Below, piece after piece: positions 62,274-64,000 of a DNA stretch of 64,000 nt. Below the pieces are notes generated by a model, which was not told the origin of the DNA, did no database searches, and worked only from the letters and a program-made list of their open reading frames with translations. The stretch is taken from NCBI RefSeq assembly GCF_026241095.1, contig NZ_JAPFGB010000033.1, positions 1-64,000 of the forward strand, given 5' to 3'. The translations under genes were made by a program, and so were the position numbers. Each line of letters opens with the position of its first letter. Positions within the stretch are counted from its first letter, which is position 1. The DNA comes from Saccharopolyspora sp. NFXS83. Its GTDB lineage: Bacteria; Actinomycetota; Actinomycetes; Mycobacteriales; Pseudonocardiaceae.

Positions 62274-63082
62274 CACGCATCCCGTCGGGAGAGCAGCACC
62301 GCGGCTGCCACCGACAACGCGGTCGTGATCCCCAGCAGCGGCAGCGGCATCCACCAGCTCGCCGTGTCCGGGTTCTGGAACAGCTGAGCCGTGGCGGCGA
62401 ACGGCATCGCCGCGAAGTCCCAGTGCAAGGTCAGCACGAGCATGACCTCCAGCAGCAGCGGCACGAGCAGCACCGCGCTGAGCGCGACGGCGGAGCTCCT
62501 GGTCAGCCCGGCCAGCGCGAGCCCGAACAGCGCCGAGAGCACCACGTAGAGCAGCACCCCGGCGGTGACGGTCGACACCATCGCGAGATCACCGGGCAGC
62601 AGCAGCACGTAGGTGATCGCCACCGACGCGAGCGAGACCACCGCGCCCACCGCCGCGGTGAGGGCCGTCTTCGCCAGCACCACGTGGGTGCGCGACCGCA
62701 CCGCCAGCAACGTGGTGGTGATCGTCCGGTTGCGGTAGTCGGTGGCGAACACGTTCACGCCGATCGCCGCGACGAACAGCGCCGCCAGCTTCGGCGTCAT
62801 CGCGAAGGACTGGTCGAACGCCTGCGCCGCACTGAGGTCCTTGGTCATGGCGTACCCGGCCGCCAGCGCTTGCAGCAGCAGCGCCGCCCCGGCCAGCAGC
62901 CACGGGGTGCGCAAGGTCCGCAGCCCGGTCCACTCGTAGCGCAGCGCCGCGCCGAACCCCGGTCGTGCGCTCGCGGAATCGCGTGCTCCAGGACGCGGGG
63001 CGGCCGGACGCACCGGTTGGTGCCGGACGGTCGGGCCGTCCACGCCGCGCGGGTCGTGATGGGTGTCGTAGCGCAGGTTCAT
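62273..63082 (-). CDS. ABC exporter permease
   Basis: A 269-residue membrane protein with six hydrophobic segments after a soluble N-terminus of about 45 residues (His/Arg/Pro-rich). It resembles the ABC-2 type permeases of antibiotic- or lipid-export systems. The ATG at 63082 overlaps the ATPase stop (ATGA). The substrate is unknown. Confidence 0.87.
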   Translation of the reverse strand: MNLRYDTHHDPRGVDGPTVRHQPVRPAAPRPGARDSASARPGFGAALRYEWTGLRTLRTPWLLAGAALLLQALAAGYAMTKDLSAAQAFDQSFAMTPKLAALFVAAIGVNVFATDYRNRTITTTLLAVRSRTHVVLAKTALTAAVGAVVSLASVAITYVLLLPGDLAMVSTVTAGVLLYVVLSALFGLALAGLTRSSAVALSAVLLVPLLLEVMLVLTLHWDFAAMPFAATAQLFQNPDTASWWMPLPLLGITTALSVAAAVLLSRRDA

Positions 63083-63816
63083 GCCGCGTTCCTCTCGTTT
63101 CCCCGGTACTGGACGGTCGCCGACGTCGCGGCCAGGTACGCGTCCTCCAACGTGCCCCTCGGTGCGTGCCGGGCGATGAAGTCCGGCACGGACGCCGCGC
63201 CGAGCAACCTGCCGCCGCCGATCACGACCAGGTCGTCGGCCAGCTGGGACATCTCCGAGAGCAGGTGCGAGGACGCGAACACGGTGCGCCCCTCGGCGGC
63301 CAGGCCGCGCAGGAACCGCCGCATCCAGTGCACGCCCTCCGGGTCGAGCCCGTTCGCCGGCTCGTCCAAGATCAGGTATTCCGGGTCGCCGAGCAGTGCG
63401 GTGGCGAGCCCGAGCCGCTGGCGCATGCCGAGGCTGAACTTCCCGGCGCGGCGCGACCGCGCGGACTCCAGCCCCACCGCCGCGAGCGCCCGATCGACCT
63501 CCGAGTCCGGGATCCCGGTGCTCGCCGCGACCATCCGCAGGTGGTCCCGCGCGGTCCGAGCCGGATGTGCGGCACCCGCGTCGAGCAGCGTCCCGACGGT
63601 GCGCAGCGGATCCGCCAGCTCCCCGTAGGTCCGCCCGCCGAACGTGGTGCGCCCCTGCCCGTGGTCGAGGCCCAGCATCAGCCGCATGGTGGTGGACTTC
63701 CCGGCACCGTTGGGCCCGAGGAATCCGGTGACGACGCCCGGCCGCACGGTGAACGAGAGGTCGTCGACGACCGTCGTGCTCCCGTGCCGCTTCGTGAGCC
63801 CTTGCGCAGTGATCAT
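63079..63816 (-). CDS. ABC exporter ATP-binding protein
   Basis: A 245-residue ATPase with Walker A GPNGAGKST near 34-42, the signature motif as LGMRQ (SLGMRQRLGLA), which departs from the usual LSGGQ but is common in this exporter branch, and Walker B YLILDEPANGLDPEG. The H-loop SSHL follows. ATG 63816 has AAGGAG upstream; the open frame continues further but without similarity. It opens the exporter-kinase-regulator unit. Confidence 0.93.
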   Translation of the reverse strand: MITAQGLTKRHGSTTVVDDLSFTVRPGVVTGFLGPNGAGKSTTMRLMLGLDHGQGRTTFGGRTYGELADPLRTVGTLLDAGAAHPARTARDHLRMVAASTGIPDSEVDRALAAVGLESARSRRAGKFSLGMRQRLGLATALLGDPEYLILDEPANGLDPEGVHWMRRFLRGLAAEGRTVFASSHLLSEMSQLADDLVVIGGGRLLGAASVPDFIARHAPRGTLEDAYLAATSATVQYRGNERNAA

Positions 63817-64000
63817 GGTGTGACTCCTTTCCCTGGGCACCAGATTTCTCCACGACGGGCCTGCGGGGCGTCCTGCTTCAGGGCACGGCGTCGTACGACT
63901 TTCCGCCAAGTCGGCTCGGCCCGAAGTGCGGACGTGCGGAGGCCCCGTCGCGGGACAACATGGATCTCGTCGGCGGCACGGAGCCGCCACCCGAGAGGAA
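63817..64000 (-). other. Upstream region of the exporter operon, window edge
   Basis: The 184 bases to the right edge should contain the promoter of the exporter unit. I see no repeat, operator-like palindrome or separate gene. Confidence 0.3.

Overview
The window is high-GC DNA with GTG/TTG starts, tightly packed genes and stop/start overlaps, from a filamentous actinobacterium. Four markers point to Pseudonocardiales, with Saccharopolyspora or a close relative the best guess (inference): a mycothione reductase, a WhiG-type sporulation sigma factor, an XRE/DUF397 pair, and a core gene order that matches mycobacteria and streptomycetes. I saw no rRNA, tRNA, CRISPR array, riboswitch or intact transposon.

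Layout. From 0.1 to 43.2 kb the window is mostly conserved chromosome core. It runs: a P-loop protein; deaD; ffh with a coupled amidohydrolase; a CPBP protease; the rpsP-khpA-rimM-trmD-rplS-lepB-rnhB ribosome/secretion cluster; yraN-comM-dprA-xerC-whiG; a secreted M23 peptidase; rpsB-tsf-pyrH-frr-cdsA. A methyltransferase and a small membrane protein follow. Next is a minus-strand metal (probably manganese) ABC importer with its DtxR-type regulator, then rlmN, a carbonic anhydrase and a gene derived from a Tn3-family transposase. The isoprenoid/envelope block dxr-rip-ispG-GNAT-penicillin-binding lipoprotein-vapBC-map follows, as in Mycobacterium tuberculosis including the toxin-antitoxin pair before map, and then cobQ.

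From 43.2 to 50 kb the window is accessory. It holds small regulator/effector modules: an orphan antitoxin, GntR/MFS, TetR/metallo-hydrolase, CmtR/cation efflux and XRE/DUF397. Between them lies a family of 47-nt palindromic repeats, seven full copies and one partial, clustered within 3 kb. Two copies show compensatory base changes in the stem. These repeats are the least explained structure in the window. A second unexplained element is a 38-bp sequence with two DnaA-box-like motifs, present once in each orientation at 12.1 and 18.3 kb.

From 50 to 64 kb the genes are a metallophosphoesterase overlapping mycothione reductase, a single 1,823-residue acyl-CoA carboxylase with biotin carboxylase, biotin carrier and carboxyltransferase on one chain, and two NarL-family two-component systems that face each other across a long hairpin. 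The second two-component system is in line with an ABC exporter.

How the genes work together. The core serves ribosome synthesis, co-translational targeting (Ffh, LepB), DNA uptake/recombination (ComM, DprA, XerC), envelope precursors (Dxr, IspG, CdsA, PBP) and intramembrane signalling (Rip). The accessory part looks like stress and metal defence, each effector beside its own regulator.
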